Assembly: GCA_030761205.1 (NCBI GenBank)
Contig: JAULJL010000002.1
Coordinates: 40,264,814 to 40,328,813, forward strand
DNA: 64,000 nt
DNA from: Fremontodendron californicum
Lineage: Eukaryota > Streptophyta > Magnoliopsida > Malvales > Malvaceae
Direction: 5' to 3'
The position numbers and the translations under genes are program-made. How positions within the stretch are numbered: position 1 is the first letter of the stretch; each line of letters starts with the position of its first letter. Below are positions 1-13,288 of this stretch, one piece after another. A model generated the notes under the pieces. That model had not been told where the DNA came from. It saw only the letters and a list, made by a program, of their open reading frames with translations, and ran no database searches.

Positions 1-60
1 GTAAGAGGAAGAGAGTTGCGAAAGGGAAAGTGTTTTGCCGACGAGTGGGTGTTGTTTATT

Positions 61-1587
61 AGGCTAAATGTTTAATTTAGGATCAAAATTTTTTATCAGT
101 GAATCGAAATCAAATTTTTAATTTGAGTGATTAAATGTTTTCGATTTATAACAATTAAATTTTTTTTTAATGAGGTTAAACATTTTTTTTAACAGAATTA
201 GATGATTGATTTACACTTGCTGTTAAAATATTTAACAGTGACAGATCTCAAAATCAGATGCTTTAAAGCATATTTGACAAAATCAAATATTCTAAAGTAA
301 AATTTAAAATACTAAAAAGCATTTCAAAATATTGGAGAAAAAAAAAAACTAAAAACCTTCATACAATCTAAAAACAATCGGTTTATGTAATTCGATTATT
401 TTTTTTTTCATGAACTTCAAAATTTCTCAGCAATCAAACCAAACAAAAAGTTTTATTTTTTCAAACCAAATTCACATTACACCATAAAAAAATGAAAAAA
501 AGAAGGAAATTTTTTTTTTCTCTTTCTTAACGATCAAACACCAAATAATAAAGAATCCAATGTAACCTTCAATAGCTCAGACCTATTAATCACTTCAATC
601 TTATCTCTTCATTTTGTCTTTCAATTCTTCAAACAAAGTACTCAAAAACTTGATTATACATACCAAATTCCCATGCAAATGGTTATTTTTTAATTCTAAA
701 ATGATAAAAACAAAACCCAAATAACTTGTTGCATTTCTCATTTTCTTTTTCCAAAAAACTATTTTTCTTGGATCATTAACTGACTGCAATTTAAACTTTT
801 TTTAAAATAACCTAAACATTAAAAAAGAAAACTAAAATCCTTTAAAAATCTAGAGATAAAAAAGTATATTTTTTATAAATTTAAGCTAGAATCAATTAAA
901 ATATTTTTTAAATAATCATAATAAAAAAATATTAAAAAATCATTTATTAATTTAAAATTAGAAAAATATAAAGATAAAATTTTGGTAATTTATACAAGAA
1001 AAAAAACTTAAAATTATAACAAAATTATAACACCTGGCGACGACGCTTCATTTTTGCAATATTTTTACTCATTTCTTGCAATCAATCCAAAAAATTTCAA
1101 TGTCTTGGACTTTAAAAATGATTCTTTTTACAAATTAGCGTCAGAGAATGATGGAGATGTGGTTTTAACACCCAATTTAGAGATATAGAATTGAGGGATG
1201 AAGAGAGAGAGGATAAGGGAAAATGAAAGAGAAAAATAAATGTTGTTCTAAAACACGAAAAAAAAATAATAATAAACAGAGAGGTGAGGATGCAGAGAGA
1301 GGGGATAAGGGAAAATAAAAGAAAAAAATAACTTTTGTTCTAGAAACACGAAAAAAAAAATTAATTGGGTTTAGACAAATGATGACTTGTCACGTGTGTA
1401 TAAAATAATATATCAGTAACATATTTTTTAAATCACTTGCATGTATTTCAAACTCTTAACATTGTTAAAAAAGTCCTTTAATTGTTATAAATCGAAAACG
1501 TTTAATCTTTATTAGACTCAAATTAAAAGTTTAATCCCGATTCATTCAATTTATGAAAGTTTTAATCCTAAATTGAACATTTAGCCT
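61..1587. mobile_element. Non-autonomous TIR element, about 1.5 kb
   Basis: The left end (AGGCTAAATG, then about 100 bp) recurs inverted at the right end (CATTTAGCCT at 1578-1587). Both arms share an inner block containing GTTTTCGATTTATAACAATT. The flanks TGTTTATT (53-60) and TGCTTATT (1588-1595) match at 7 of 8 bases, as an aged target-site duplication would. No transposase frame is visible inside. The interior is AT-rich and holds an imperfect tandem duplication at about 1191-1360. Long TIRs with an 8-9 bp duplication suggest a Mutator-like or hAT-like derivative; I cannot tell which. Confidence 0.7.
1191..1360. repeat. Imperfect tandem duplication inside the TIR element
   Basis: Two units of about 80-90 bp, each containing GAGAGAGGATAAGGGAAAAT or a close variant, followed by an A-rich stretch and TTGTTCTA...ACACGAAAAAAAAA. 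The copies differ by scattered substitutions and small indels. No coding potential. Confidence 0.6.
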
Positions 1588-2889
1588 TGCTTATTGCTTA
1601 AGCTGTGCGTTTACTAGAAAGGGATGTGTTTATATGAGAGGCAAGTTATTGTAGTAGGGCAAGTATAGATGGTAAATTCCTGGGTTTGAGTATTTGAGAT
1701 AATATCGAATATCCGAATTTATTATCTAAAGCAGCTTTACTTATACGAATATTATCAGATATACGAATCTGATATTTTCTTACATATTTGTAAAATATAA
1801 AAAATAAAAAAAAATAGACTTCTGTAGAGATTCAAACCTTTACATAAAAATTCTTATTACCAAGAATTTAGATATAGTGAATTCAGATATATGACGAATA
1901 TTATTATTTAATTTAGAATTAGATTAAAATAATAAACAAATTCAAATATCATATAAATTAATTGAATTCAAATTCAAATATTTTAAAAATTATAATATTA
2001 CCCCACTTATATTAGCTGAACAAAGAAATTATTGCCTTCCCAACGACTCTATATACAAGGCAGATGTTTCACTTCAGTAGAAGCTGCAAATCTCAAAAGA
2101 TTATATGAATCTTCTCTTCTGCCTTTATTTTATAGTTTTATTGTTGGTAAGAATTAAGAAATATATAAAGCACTTTTACTTTATCTTGTTTCCTTTTGAA
2201 GTTCAAGCTGAGAGATAGAAGGAAAATCGATGCCTGGGCCAAGGGGTTAGGCAATTTGACAGAACAATCATGGATAGCAATGGCATTAAAATTTTCCCTA
2301 CCCACCAAACAAAGGGCTAAGGCGTCTCAACTTGCTTTTCACATGGGGGGTTATGGTAAAATATCTATCAGAAAGTTTTTATGGCCCTGGCGAAGTAGAT
2401 TTTAACCTTCACATTGCCATGACCACTAAAGAACATAAAGGAGAATACACTAAAGAACTATGCAATAGATTCGCCAATGAAGCTCCCTTTCGGGAGCAGT
2501 AATATAATATCAGCTGTTTACCCATCCTGGCAATTGCTGCTGCCATTTCCTGCTAAAAACAACAGAGATGGGCTACTTGAACAAACAATGACATATCCAA
2601 TGTCCAAATCAATAATAGCCATACTGCCGTTTGTGGAGAGTTTCTTTGCATAAGTGAATAAGTGACAATAAGTCATCGGCAGACACCAAGTATATCAAGG
2701 TTTCATCAATGTAGGAATAGAGAGGATTGACATCCTTAAAACAGACTGGTATAATATCAATATGAAAAGGCAATTACATATTTACAAGGCTCGTTGAAAT
2801 CTAAAATGCCACAGTGTAACAGCAAAAATAATAGATGTATATATGCATATCCAAGCTGGGTAATGTTTTCGTGAGAACTAATGGAAAAC
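1588..2889. other. Intergenic stretch and probable 3'UTR of the kinase gene
   Basis: AT-rich DNA to about 2000, then more balanced composition. I recognise no gene. A 69-codon open frame at 2196-2405 has no motif I know and is probably chance. The part nearest 2889 is the likely 3'UTR of the minus-strand kinase gene. Confidence 0.5.
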
Positions 2890-5800
2890 TTATTCTACAA
2901 CATAATCTGACCTCAGAAACCATAATGCTTCGGATGTGCATCTTTCGTGGATATTGCCACAGAGGATGGAACAGTATCTCTCCCGTGCCAGCCGGTGCTC
3001 CTGCAGAAAAAGGAACAGGTAACTAATCCAAACAGCTGAAAGCAGGGAAAGACATAACCCATATATGGTGAAAAAGTAGTCTAAAAAAAATAGAGATGGG
3101 TAATGAACTTTTGGATATCACGACAATTAGATTACTAAATCAGTATGTTTAAGGGTTTTTATAGACATATTAACTATCACCAACTGTTGACCCCGGGCAC
3201 ACCTGCTGTCCTAAGTGCTCAGTATGCATAAAGCTACTTATTTATAAACAGCATGAAATCATGCACTCACAGTAATAAAAAATACATGTACTAAGACTCA
3301 ATATGTGTTATCAGAGTGATAAAAGAGTTCTCACATCTAAAACTCAACTGAGCCCAAATGGCTCCCTTTATTTGAAACTCATTCTTTAGGAAGAAAACAT
3401 TGGCCATTGACATTCACAAAATAAAACTTCCCTTCATGAAAAGACAATGAAAATTTGCTTTTCTTTACCAACAGCACCAATCAAATCTTGAAATTAAAAT
3501 AAAATTAACTATAAACCATTATAATAAAGGTTATGGCATGTTTTTAATACTCAATGACTAATTATAAAGCTATGCAGAAAGCATGTGACAGAAGGGCTTA
3601 CAGTTACAGAGCGGAAAGGAAAATCATCTGCCTCAAGCATATGAACAATCTGCCCCATTTTTTGGCGCTTATTGGCATCCAAATCTATACAGCGGAGACA
3701 AACAAGTAATGCTCGTTTCAAAGCTCTAGGTGAGGGTTGAACTTCAATCAATGGGTCCACAAGCTCTTCTCCACGATGACTTGCTACCATACCTTTGAAC
3801 CAATCAACTAAGTTCATCTGAAATACATAAAACAGAAAAGTATTATTATGGTGTTTTGGCATTCAATGAAGGTATTGCAAGAGAAACACGGTTTTTACCT
3901 CTCCAGGTGGCCTAGAATAATCGATCGGGCTTCTCCCTGTAATTATCTCCATGAGTAGAACACCAAAACTATAGACATCACTTCCCTCATTAAGCATGCC
4001 TGTGCTTGCATATTCTGGAGATACATAACTGCAAAGAAAAACAAATATACCACAATAAGAACCAATGGTGTAGGGTATGAATATATTTGCATCTGCCAAA
4101 CTATAGACATGGGATTATGCAAACCCAAATGTCCCCATTACACGTGTAGTCACATAACTTGCTTCAGATCCTAAAAGCTTGGCAAATCCAAAATCTGATA
4201 CTTTTGGATTCCACTTTTTGTCCAGAAGAATATTACTTGATTTAACATCGCGGTGCACAACTTTAGGTTCTAGCCCTTCATGCAAATAGGCTAACCTGCA
4301 AAAGAAGCAAGAAATATATCAATGAAGTGGAGGGAAAGAGGATAGAAGTATGACAAAAGCTAAACCTACAGGCCACAGAATTTAAAATACACACACAGTC
4401 ACACACATATTCAACTATCCATCTTAGCAGAACACTCACAAATAAAAACAATTCAGAACTAGATGCCAATTTGAGATTAGTGACTAATAAAATTTACAAC
4501 AAGAAGATACAAAATGAGGGTATAGAAGGTTTTGATATAAACCTTTACTATAAGAAGATATATTTCGAGTATTCATGGCAAGGATTTTATAGCAATTTTT
4601 CAATTTTCAGTTTTGTTCTTCTCACTTGATATGATCCTATAATTACGGTAATAAGTAACAAATGTGAGAACAGACTTCTAGGAACACAAAATGACATGAT
4701 TAATGCTACTTAATATGATATGCAACTTTACATGTAAAAATCATTTTTTCTTGTGATATATGATAAGCTGAAAAAGAAGTCAAATTGATTTAGTGTCACA
4801 TAGAGCATTTCGAAAACCATAAATATTCTCCCCACTCTTCAACATTCAAGCAGAGACAAGATAAATAAGGCTTCATGAGACTGGAAAAAAAAAAGAAAAG
4901 AAAGAAGAAACTCCGCACCCATTTGCTGTTCCTATTGCAATCTTCATTCTTATATCCCACGTAAGAGGACTAACAGGCCCTACATCACCATGCAGCCATT
5001 GCTCCAAGTTCCCATTATCAACGTATTCATACACAAGCATCCTGAATAAACAGTAATTTAGTGTTGCCAGTTCATTTCCATTTAAAGATACAAGGGTTTG
5101 TCTGTCAAGTGGCATATACAAAATTTACCTTCGAGCACCTTCCATGCAGTACCCAACTAGACCCACCAAGTTCTTATGCCTCACTTTGCCAATGGCTTCA
5201 ACTTCCACGCTGAACTCCTTCTCTGCTTGGCCCCTGTAAACAATGTAAAAGCAAAGAAAGTGAAAAGCAGTTTGATTATCTTATTTTAATATTAAAATAA
5301 AGGAACACCAAAGTAATAAAGAACACAGTAACCATTTTTTGCTTTTCCTAGTACTGCGCCACTCAACAAAGACATGTAATTTATTTTACTTACCATCACA
5401 AAAGCAATCTAAAGCCAGATTTTACTTACCATCACAAAAGAAACAAATTAAAGTCAAAACAGCAATTAAAAGAACAAAAACATAATCTTTAACTGTCTGT
5501 CTTGGATCTATCATGCATAAATAAAATAACCGATAGAAAGATTTTCCCGGAAACTGCTTTGTCTTTTCTCTGGAAACAAACATAGTAAAGCACGATCTGA
5601 GAAGTTCACTTTACGTACTTGTTATTAAGCAGATTTTTTACAGCAACGACAGAACCGTCTTGCAAAATGCCTTTGAATACGACGCCGTATCCGCCTTCAC
5701 CGATCACATTCTCCTCGGCGAATCCACGCGTCGCCATCTCGAGTTCCTTCATGCTATACCACCGACCCCACCAGATATTCTGAACATCCGCCGACACGTC

Positions 5801-6151
5801 ACTGGCTCCCGAGGCATCATCGCTAACTCCTTCGCTACTCTTCTTGGGAACCACATTTCCGATTTTGCCCTCTTCAGTAAAGCAATCTACATTCTGATCC
5901 AAGGCCTTGATCTCCACGATCTCTTTGGAGACTAACGGAGTTAGACCTGAGCTATGCTTCACTTTCCGCTTGCGCGCGTTTCTTTTTAAACGGAAACATA
6001 GGAAGATTGTGAAAGAAAACAGAACTATGAAGACTACGAGGATTGAGATTACTAAGTAGAGTTTAAGGTTGAACAACGGTATTTTTGATGAAAGAATGTG
6101 AGTTATAGAGTTGTTTTTATTGTTGTCATCGGTTTCGCCGGTGACCGGCAT
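2890..6151 (-). CDS. Receptor-like serine/threonine protein kinase, At4g34500 type (7 coding exons)
   Basis: Membrane-anchored kinase without a large ectodomain. Coding exons (minus): 6151-5619, 5233-5129, 5041-4919, 4295-4125, 4028-3899, 3817-3608, 3000-2890; all junctions keep frame, giving 460 aa. Residues 31-53 form one membrane helix followed by a basic stop-transfer stretch (RLKRNARKRK). Kinase features: glycine loop GEGGYGVVFKG (151-161), ATP lysine K172 in VAVK, catalytic loop HRDVKSSN (268-275), DFG at 288-290 and SPEYAS in the activation segment. All catalytic residues are present, so it should be active, presumably phosphorylating Ser/Thr on cytoplasmic partners. The fourth intron has a weak donor (GTTTGC) but is needed to keep the protein. 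The last exon starts in the family-like frame (EHRLARER) and then seems to lose it; see findings. Identity rests on remembered resemblance to At4g34500. Confidence 0.9.
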
Positions 6152-8614
6152 TGGTTACGGTGAGGGATGGAATTTTCTCGGGAAAGTGAAAGAAAATGTT
6201 AAGAGATAGAAAGAGAGATTTCAAGGAGGGCTTGAAGAGTGGGAAAAGTTAGGGGACGCAGAAGTCTTTGGGTGCTTTAAAGAGAAAGAAAAAAAAAAAA
6301 AAAAAGAGTTTTAACGGATACAAAAGAAAAAAAAAAGGTTCAAAAATTGAAGAAGACATGAGATGATGAGTTGTAATTATTTGGGTTTGCGTATGCGGGT
6401 TTATTACGGGAAATGCCTAAAAAAATAATTAAAACATCATAAAATATAAAAATAAAACATGAACATAATAATAAAAATATATCAAGATGTTTAAATTTAT
6501 ATAATATAAATATATAAAATTTTAAACACAATTATTAATTTTAAGTATAATAAATTGGAGTAACAAATCAATTAAGTCATTTATAGTAATATTTAAGTTC
6601 AATAAACATCTAAATATTTTCCATTTTAATCGAGTAATAAAAATTGAATCGAAAGTAAATATTATTTAAAATGGGAAATGACGAGAGCGGACCCCTGACA
6701 AACATATTAATGGGTGAATGTAAAGAATTCGTGAGTTAGGAAATCGGAAGCATTTTGTTGATTCAATTGAATTGAAGGAGCACCAGGTTGGAATGTAAAA
6801 ATTAAATATTAAGATTCGACTCTATGCATTTCAAAAAAACAAAAAAAAAAAATCAATCATTAAATTAAATTAAATATGTTGGAATGCATTTGATGAAATG
6901 CATGCAAACTTCTTCCATCCGAGCTTTGAATACCTTACTGTATTGTTTGTATTTTTCAGCTTTTGAAATGAGAAAGAGAAATGTAGTAGGGAAACGAGGA
7001 GAGAGAAAGAGTATTTTTTGGGTTGAAATGTACCAATAAGGAAAATTTAGTATGACGATTGCCAAAAAACAATAAAAAAGATGGTTCTGGTTAGAAGTCG
7101 TCCATTGTTCGAGCTGGATTTGAGTTGAATTTACGTATGATATCAATATTATATTTATTTGTTCAAATCAATCCGGTCAAAAATATGAATTTCAAATTCT
7201 GTCCAAACTCGTCCATATTTATAAATAAATAATCCAAACCCGTTTAGATCCGTTCATGTTATATTTTTTAAAATTTTTTATTTAATCTTTAGTAATTATA
7301 TATATATTTATATATTAAGTTCTTAAATATGGACAACTTAACATATTTTTTAAAGTTTACATTATAATATTATATATATTTCATCTTTATATGATATAAA
7401 TTATATAATATATATAAAAATAAAAATAATATATTATATTATATAATTGAAAAACGGGCCGAGCCGGGCTCGAGTCTTAAATGTTGAAGTCAAGGCTTGA
7501 CCCATTTTTTAAACGGGTCTCATTTTTTTGCCCAAACCCATTTTTTGGGTATAATATTTTTGTCCAAGCCCTTCTAAATATGGACGGACTTTCGGGTTTG
7601 GACGTATAACTAGATTTTTGGACAAGTCTAGTTCTGATAGATTAGAGAGTAAAATCAACGTGTCATCTATATTTAAGACAGTGATTAAGATGATATATAT
7701 ATATATATGTATATATATAAAGTTAATGTAATATTTTTTAAATTTAATATAAAAAATTAAAATAATAATTAAATAATCAAACTTAATAAATAAATAAAAT
7801 TAAAATAATAAAAAAACATATTTTATTATTTTATTTAAATAAAATTTTATATTTTTATTACATTAAATAAAATTTATAACTTACGCTCAAATAAATCTTT
7901 AAATTTTAATTTATACTTGAATTTTTTTTAAATGAATGAATTTTTTATTTGAACTAAGAATTTATTTGATTCAATAAAAAAATTATATATATTTTAAATA
8001 CAGTAAAAATATAAAAAATTATTTTTAAAAATAAAATAGTTTAAAATATTTTTTAATATTTTAATTAATGTTAAAAAATCAAATCGGATTGATTGAAGCG
8101 GGAATCAATCACCTTTCTGATCCAATACATATCATAAAATTGAGGATTACATAAATCAATTGAACTGATAAAAAATCTAAAAATCGATTTTAAACTTTTT
8201 TTTTTAATTTTATTGTATATGATGAAATTTTAACTTTTAACTTTTTAAAGTTGAAGACTATACTATTAGCAAAATACATATATTTAATATTAAAATTATT
8301 TATTTAATTTTTTAATACAATAAGTCGATCGAACCGATTATAAAGATAATTGAAAATCTTATCGATTTGATCTCGAATTATATATTTTAAATATTAATTT
8401 TAATCATAAATAAATAAATAAAAATCCAGCATCCTTATCTTCTTTGTCAGAGAAAAATTAGCTTTATTAGAAAGAGAAAAGTCATGATGTGAACGTCCTC
8501 ATCAAGAATACGATGTGGTTGCAACCATATATAAAATATATATAGTAATATAATGAACAATGATTTTGATATTCCATTTCTCTTCCATCACAGATTCACT
8601 TCATTTGTAGTTTC

Positions 8615-8653
<39 letters not shown>

Positions 8654-9199
8654 AAAAAAATAATATAAAAATGCTGGCCATTTTATTTTAATTTACGACA
8701 AAATGAAAATACAATTAACAAATAGATTGAGTTGAAGTAGATTTGAACAAATCAGAATATTCGTTTGAGTCAATAAGTTAAGTTTTTGATAATTTGAATT
8801 AATTCAACTCAAATTATTATTTAATAATAAAAAATATTAAATTTAATTAAAAAAATTAAATTAAATAATAAAATTTTAAAATCAAATTAAAATAATAAAA
8901 ATTTTTATTCAAATCAATATTAGCCACATCCTACTCATAAATACTTCTGAGTTAAGTTAAGAAAAATAAAATGAGGTTTGCCACATTTGATATCGTTCTT
9001 TCTACGGAAAAAAATCATCCCCCATCACCACATCGCATGGCATATTAATATATTACAGCCAGATCAGGAACAACCAACTCGCCCCTTTTTCCATTTGCTC
9101 CTTCCCAAATCTCCCTCGTCTTATTATATAATATACCCTACCCTATTCATTTCCTCCTTATCCAAAACCGAAATTACTAATTCCTCTACAACCTCCCCG
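6152..9199. other. AT-rich intergenic region with SSRs and a repeat remnant
   Basis: Nearest the kinase gene is its probable 5'UTR and promoter (about 6152-6300), with an A-rich tract at 6289-6305. At about 7140-7640 lies a more GC-rich remnant with GGGCCGAGCCGGGC and repeated forms of CCAAACCCGTTT; this looks like a decayed dispersed repeat, but I found no clean ends. A (TA)n run lies at about 8621-8648. I see no gene. Confidence 0.5.
8621..8648. repeat. (TA)n microsatellite
   Basis: An uninterrupted run of alternating T and A of about 28 bases in AT-rich intergenic DNA upstream of the BTB gene. Confidence 0.85.
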
Positions 9200-12100
9200 A
9201 TGATACCAAACAGCTACCGAAAGCGTCAGCGCGTGCCTCACCACCACACCTCTGCCACGCGCATCTCCTCCACCGCCGCAATCATCCAAACCTTCTCCGA
9301 CAAAACCATCTCCGAATCCTCCCAAAAGCTCCACCGTACCTCTTCCGCCACAGCCATCACCACCTTTCCATCCTCCTTCAATGACCCCTACACCGCTGAC
9401 GTCATACTCCGCCTCTTTGTTGATCATTCTCCATTTGATTCCGCCACCCCCTCGGATTCCGCCCACCAATCAGACATCCAGATCTATCTTCACTCTGCCG
9501 TCATAAGCCGTGCCAAATATTTCGCGGCGCTTTTATCCGACCGTTGGCAACACCAAACGAACACCGACACAAACAGCAACAATGCCGCCGAAGGTTCCAG
9601 AAGCAATGATAATAATAGCCTAGTTCATTTAAACCTCGGCGTTCACGACGATCCAAACTCCATAACCGTCCATTTAACCGTCCTTCAACTGCTTTACACG
9701 AACGATTTCGCAACCGTTATCGACTCGGCTTCCACCGCACTGGAAATCCTCCCCGTGGCTCTCGAATTACTCTTCGAAGATTGCGTAATGTCATGCGTGA
9801 AATTCTTAGAAGCCGTGCCATGGAGCGAGGAGGAGGAGAAGAGAGTTTTAAGCTTGATCCCTTTCTTGCGTGAGGAAGAATCGAAGGAACTTCTCGCCAG
9901 AGTTTCACCGGGGAAAGATGATTCTTCTGAAGAAATGTTGCACGGGTTGATTTTAGCAGCGATTCATAACCATCCCAATATGGCGTTTGTTAAAGCCTTT
10001 GTGGCTAAGCTTCTGAGGGATTTTTCCTCGCGGGAATCAGCAAGGAGGGTTTTGGAGAGGGCGTTCGAGACGAGTTTGAAGATTGTGAAGGAGAGTTTGG
10101 AGGAGTACTCGAGCCCTGATTTTAGAGGGGATCATAATGAGACGGAGGCAATACAGAGGTTGAATTTGCACACAGCAATGACTAATGGGAGACATTTGTT
10201 GTGGTTGGTTGAGAGGATGATTGAGTTGAGGGTGGCAGATTCGGCTGTGAAGGAATGGAGTGAGCAGGCTGCATTTACAGCGGATTTGCAGAGAGCGTTT
10301 AGGGATGATGCTTGGAGGAATATTGTTCCAGGACTCCCTGCTGTCGTGCTTCGGTGTACTTGTAAGCTCGCCAATGCAGTTGCTGCTGGAACAATATTGG
10401 CTGCTAGACAGGTATTGGTTTATTGGAAGTTATTTGACTATATGAATATGCATGTGTTTATTACACAATGTCTAATAATTGGTAAATGTGAAGTGTTTTG
10501 TTGATGGAATCTATACAAGTTTGCCGGTACTTCTCATGGAGCGCCGGTGAGGGCTGCTTGTTAGTTATGCGAATGGTAATTATTTGTTAAGTTATGGGAA
10601 CTAATAGCCCATAGGAACAAGTTGATTTCAATTAAAAGTTATGATGGATAAATCAGGAAGTTGAAGCAAGCGTATTAGTTGTCTTGATTAGGTGAACATG
10701 GAGTGTGGATTACCTATATGCTATGTTGCTTCGACTCTTCATTTTTTTTGAAGTATCCGTGTCCGACGTATATTCGGATATGGGTATGGGGATATGATGC
10801 CCCAAGGACCTTCCAAATACATAGAAAAGCTTAGAATAAATCAAACATACCCGTGTCCGAATATCCGTGTCCGACACTCACACCCGAGTTCGAGTAATAT
10901 AGATATGTAAACATATTGTTATTCAGATCTTTCTAAGCTCTGCTGTAACATTGATTCTGAGAGATTATAAACCCCAAGAAACTTGGCTCTGTTCAATCAG
11001 TTGCTGAAAGAAAGTTCATGCTTCAGTTAATTAACATTCGAGTCTTTGAAAATTTCGTTGGAATGTTAAGTCAGGGTAATTGTTTCGTTCCAAGCCTTGA
11101 TCACTTTTTTTGGCCACCTGTTAATGCATGTGATTTGCTTTTATAAAGTGGGACTAGCAAAAGTGGTCTGTCATCAGTCCTGTTTAAAAGAATTTAAGCT
11201 CTGCTGTAAAATTGATTCTGAAAGATTATAAATAAACCCCAAGAAATTTGGCCCTGTTCAATCAGTTGCTGAAAGAAAGTTCATGCTTCAATTAATTAAC
11301 ATTTGAGTCTTTGAAAATTTCGTTGGTATGTTAAGTTAGGGTAATTGTTTCGTTCCAGGCCTTGATCACTTTTTTTTGGCCACCTGTTAATACATGTAAC
11401 TTGCTTTTATAAAGTCGTACTAGCAAAAGCAGTCTGTCATCAGTCCTGTTTAAAAGAGCAAATGTATCCAATGTGGTGTCTTTGGGTGATCTAACCATTT
11501 GATTGATATGCCTACTCAAGGTAGTTCGTTAAATCAATTGAGAATCACTCACTCTAGTATTCTGTACACAATGGTCATATCAACTGGGACCTTTAAAATT
11601 TTATCTGTCAAAAATCATTTAACTTTATGTACTTAAGATCTAACAAGTGTACTTTAAATATGAATGCTTTTGGTTCACAGAGTTTAAAAAAGATCTTCTA
11701 AAGACTAACTAAAAGTTATCTCCTTAAAGCAAAAGTATGGTCTGAACATGTGTTGACTCCAGATTTGAATGATAAATTGCAGAGTACTTAAGGGTAGAGT
11801 TATTTATTCTAACAAGATTTGAGGTAAAGCCAAGTTTTACTGGGAAATGGTCAGCTGCTGCTTGTTTATTTTTTAAAAACTGCATTACATTTGAAACCTT
11901 GGTTGTAATGAATGTGTGGTGCTTGAGTTTTAGAGAAGTCAAAGTATTTCTTATTTTCTTGCCCATCATAGGTGGTTAAAAACTTAAAATGACTTTAGTC
12001 TCTGTAAAATTTCAGGTTAGAACGAAGCTTGTCAAAGATTGGCTTCCTGTTCTGATTGTGTGCAAAGACAATGTCTCACCTATGCTGCCCAGCCATAAAA

Positions 12101-12291
12101 CACTGTACCTTGAATTGGAGGAGACATTCCTGAGAATCATCTCGACACTGCCAATGTCAGATGCACAAGTGTTGTTGCAGCAATGTCTCAGCTTCTCAAC
12201 CAGAAACGTTGAAGATTGCCCCCACTTGGTCACAGCTTTCAATACTTGGTTTCGCAGGGCAACTCAACCTCCTCAACAGGAAAATCTTTGA
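9200..12291 (+). CDS. BTB/POZ domain protein, At5g60050/At1g63850 type (2 exons)
   Basis: Exons 9200-10411 and 12016-12291, GT-AG, phase 0, 495 aa. The start is the first ATG in the open frame; upstream codons in that frame carry no ATG. Residues about 60-160 form the BTB fold: TADVILRLFVDHSPF, then IYLHSAVISRAKYFAALLSDRW, the usual pattern in which the region buried at the dimer interface carries H-S-A-V-I-S-R. The long C-terminal helical region resembles plant BTB proteins lacking MATH, NPH3 or ankyrin modules. Such proteins can act as CUL3 ubiquitin-ligase adaptors, but a substrate cannot be read from the sequence. The first 50 residues are low in complexity and rich in Ser, Thr and His. 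The 1.6-kb intron holds a tandem duplication and a dispersed repeat. The gene is convergent with CAF1 downstream. Which Arabidopsis relative is closest is uncertain. Confidence 0.88.
10745..10905 (-). repeat. Dispersed GTGTCCGACAC-type repeat, copy 1
   Basis: Sequence rich in GTGTCCGA and CCGACACTCACACCCGAG. Its reverse complement matches 52570-52705, where the order is ACTCGGA, GTGAGTGTCGGACAC, then TATGT, CATATATTTGGAGGTC and a final CGGAGTCGG block. It lies inside the BTB gene intron. Confidence 0.6.
10934..11460 (+). repeat. Tandem direct duplication in the BTB gene intron, about 261-bp period
   Basis: Two nearly identical units: about 10934-11194 and 11195-11460. Both begin TAAGCTCTGCTGTAA and run through a block containing CAATCAGTTGCTGAAAGAAA, ending at CAGTCCTGTTTAAAAGA. 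The copies differ by few substitutions, so the duplication is recent on an intron time scale. Confidence 0.85.
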
Positions 12292-13288
12292 TTAGATAGA
12301 GTGGTATTTGCGTATAGTGGTGGTGGTAGGTGGATAGTCACCCCCCTTCAGTGCCGCTTTGATTATGAAGGTTTACTTTTCTCTGTTGACTTTTGTGCAT
12401 ATTACTAAACTGATGCAGGATGTGTAGAGTCAAACTGGCTTCTTTTTTGTACATAAAACTGGATATTCCCGGATGGCCCAATGTTTCAGTGTGCTCAACA
12501 GAAGAAGCAAAAACTGAATCCTGCTTCTGATGCTGTTCCTTGAAGCTGTCGTGCATCTCTTGATCTGACCTTTAAATCTCATGTGAAAGGTCTTGTAGGC
12601 TGAAAGGGGTGATTAGATCATGAATATTGTTCAGTCACTCGATGAATTATAGCCTGTGTTGTTTCGATTTCATGAAACTACTACTATTTTGCCAGCGCGT
12701 TGTCACATGGGCATAATTTTTATTTTATTTAAATGAATTTTAATTTATGAAAAACTATTACCTATCAAAAAAGTTTTTCAAAATATTATATGTTATTTTG
12801 CAAAAAAAAAAAATTATATATGAATATCAATATAATTTTATGTTGTTAATTATGATAATTTTATCAATAATGATAGTTTTAATAATAAAATAAAATCAAA
12901 ATTAAAAATTAAATAATATTGAAAGTAATTATTTATAAATTACATAATTTATATTATGAACATACTAACACGGAGTCGAATGCTAAAAAGTTTATTTATA
13001 TTAACTGTATGTAATAATATTTAATATATTAATGAAATTAAATACTAATTAAATTTCAATGAAGGTAAAATTAAAATTTTCTTGTATTTGTAATAGTGAC
13101 ATTAATATTAGTCTAAAAAAATGTAACATTTTTCTTTGTAATTCCGTCCCTCACTAACTTAACGAGCAAGCAATCTTAAATAATAATAATCAGCTCAGAA
13201 TTACTAAGAATATATATTTTTTAAAACAACCTCATAATGTATAGAAAATCATAAAAAAAAATTAAAAAAGAAAAAGAAAGAAAAATTA
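12292..13288. other. Tail-to-tail spacer between the BTB and CAF1 genes
   Basis: The first 400 bp are probably BTB 3'UTR (mixed composition). From about 12715 the sequence is strongly AT-rich without recognisable genes. The part just before 13288 would be the CAF1 3'UTR. Confidence 0.5.

Noticed and set aside
2196..2405. 69-codon frame as an extra exon or gene
   Set aside because: No domain, and it lies beyond the kinase gene end without splice support.
8978..9199. 74-residue N-terminal extension of the BTB protein
   Set aside because: There is no ATG in that stretch of the frame, and composition is that of a CT-rich leader.
9158..9469. Glycine-rich minus-strand frame opposite the BTB start
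   Set aside because: Antisense of Ser/Thr/His/Pro-rich codons of the BTB protein N-terminus; no start context or domain.
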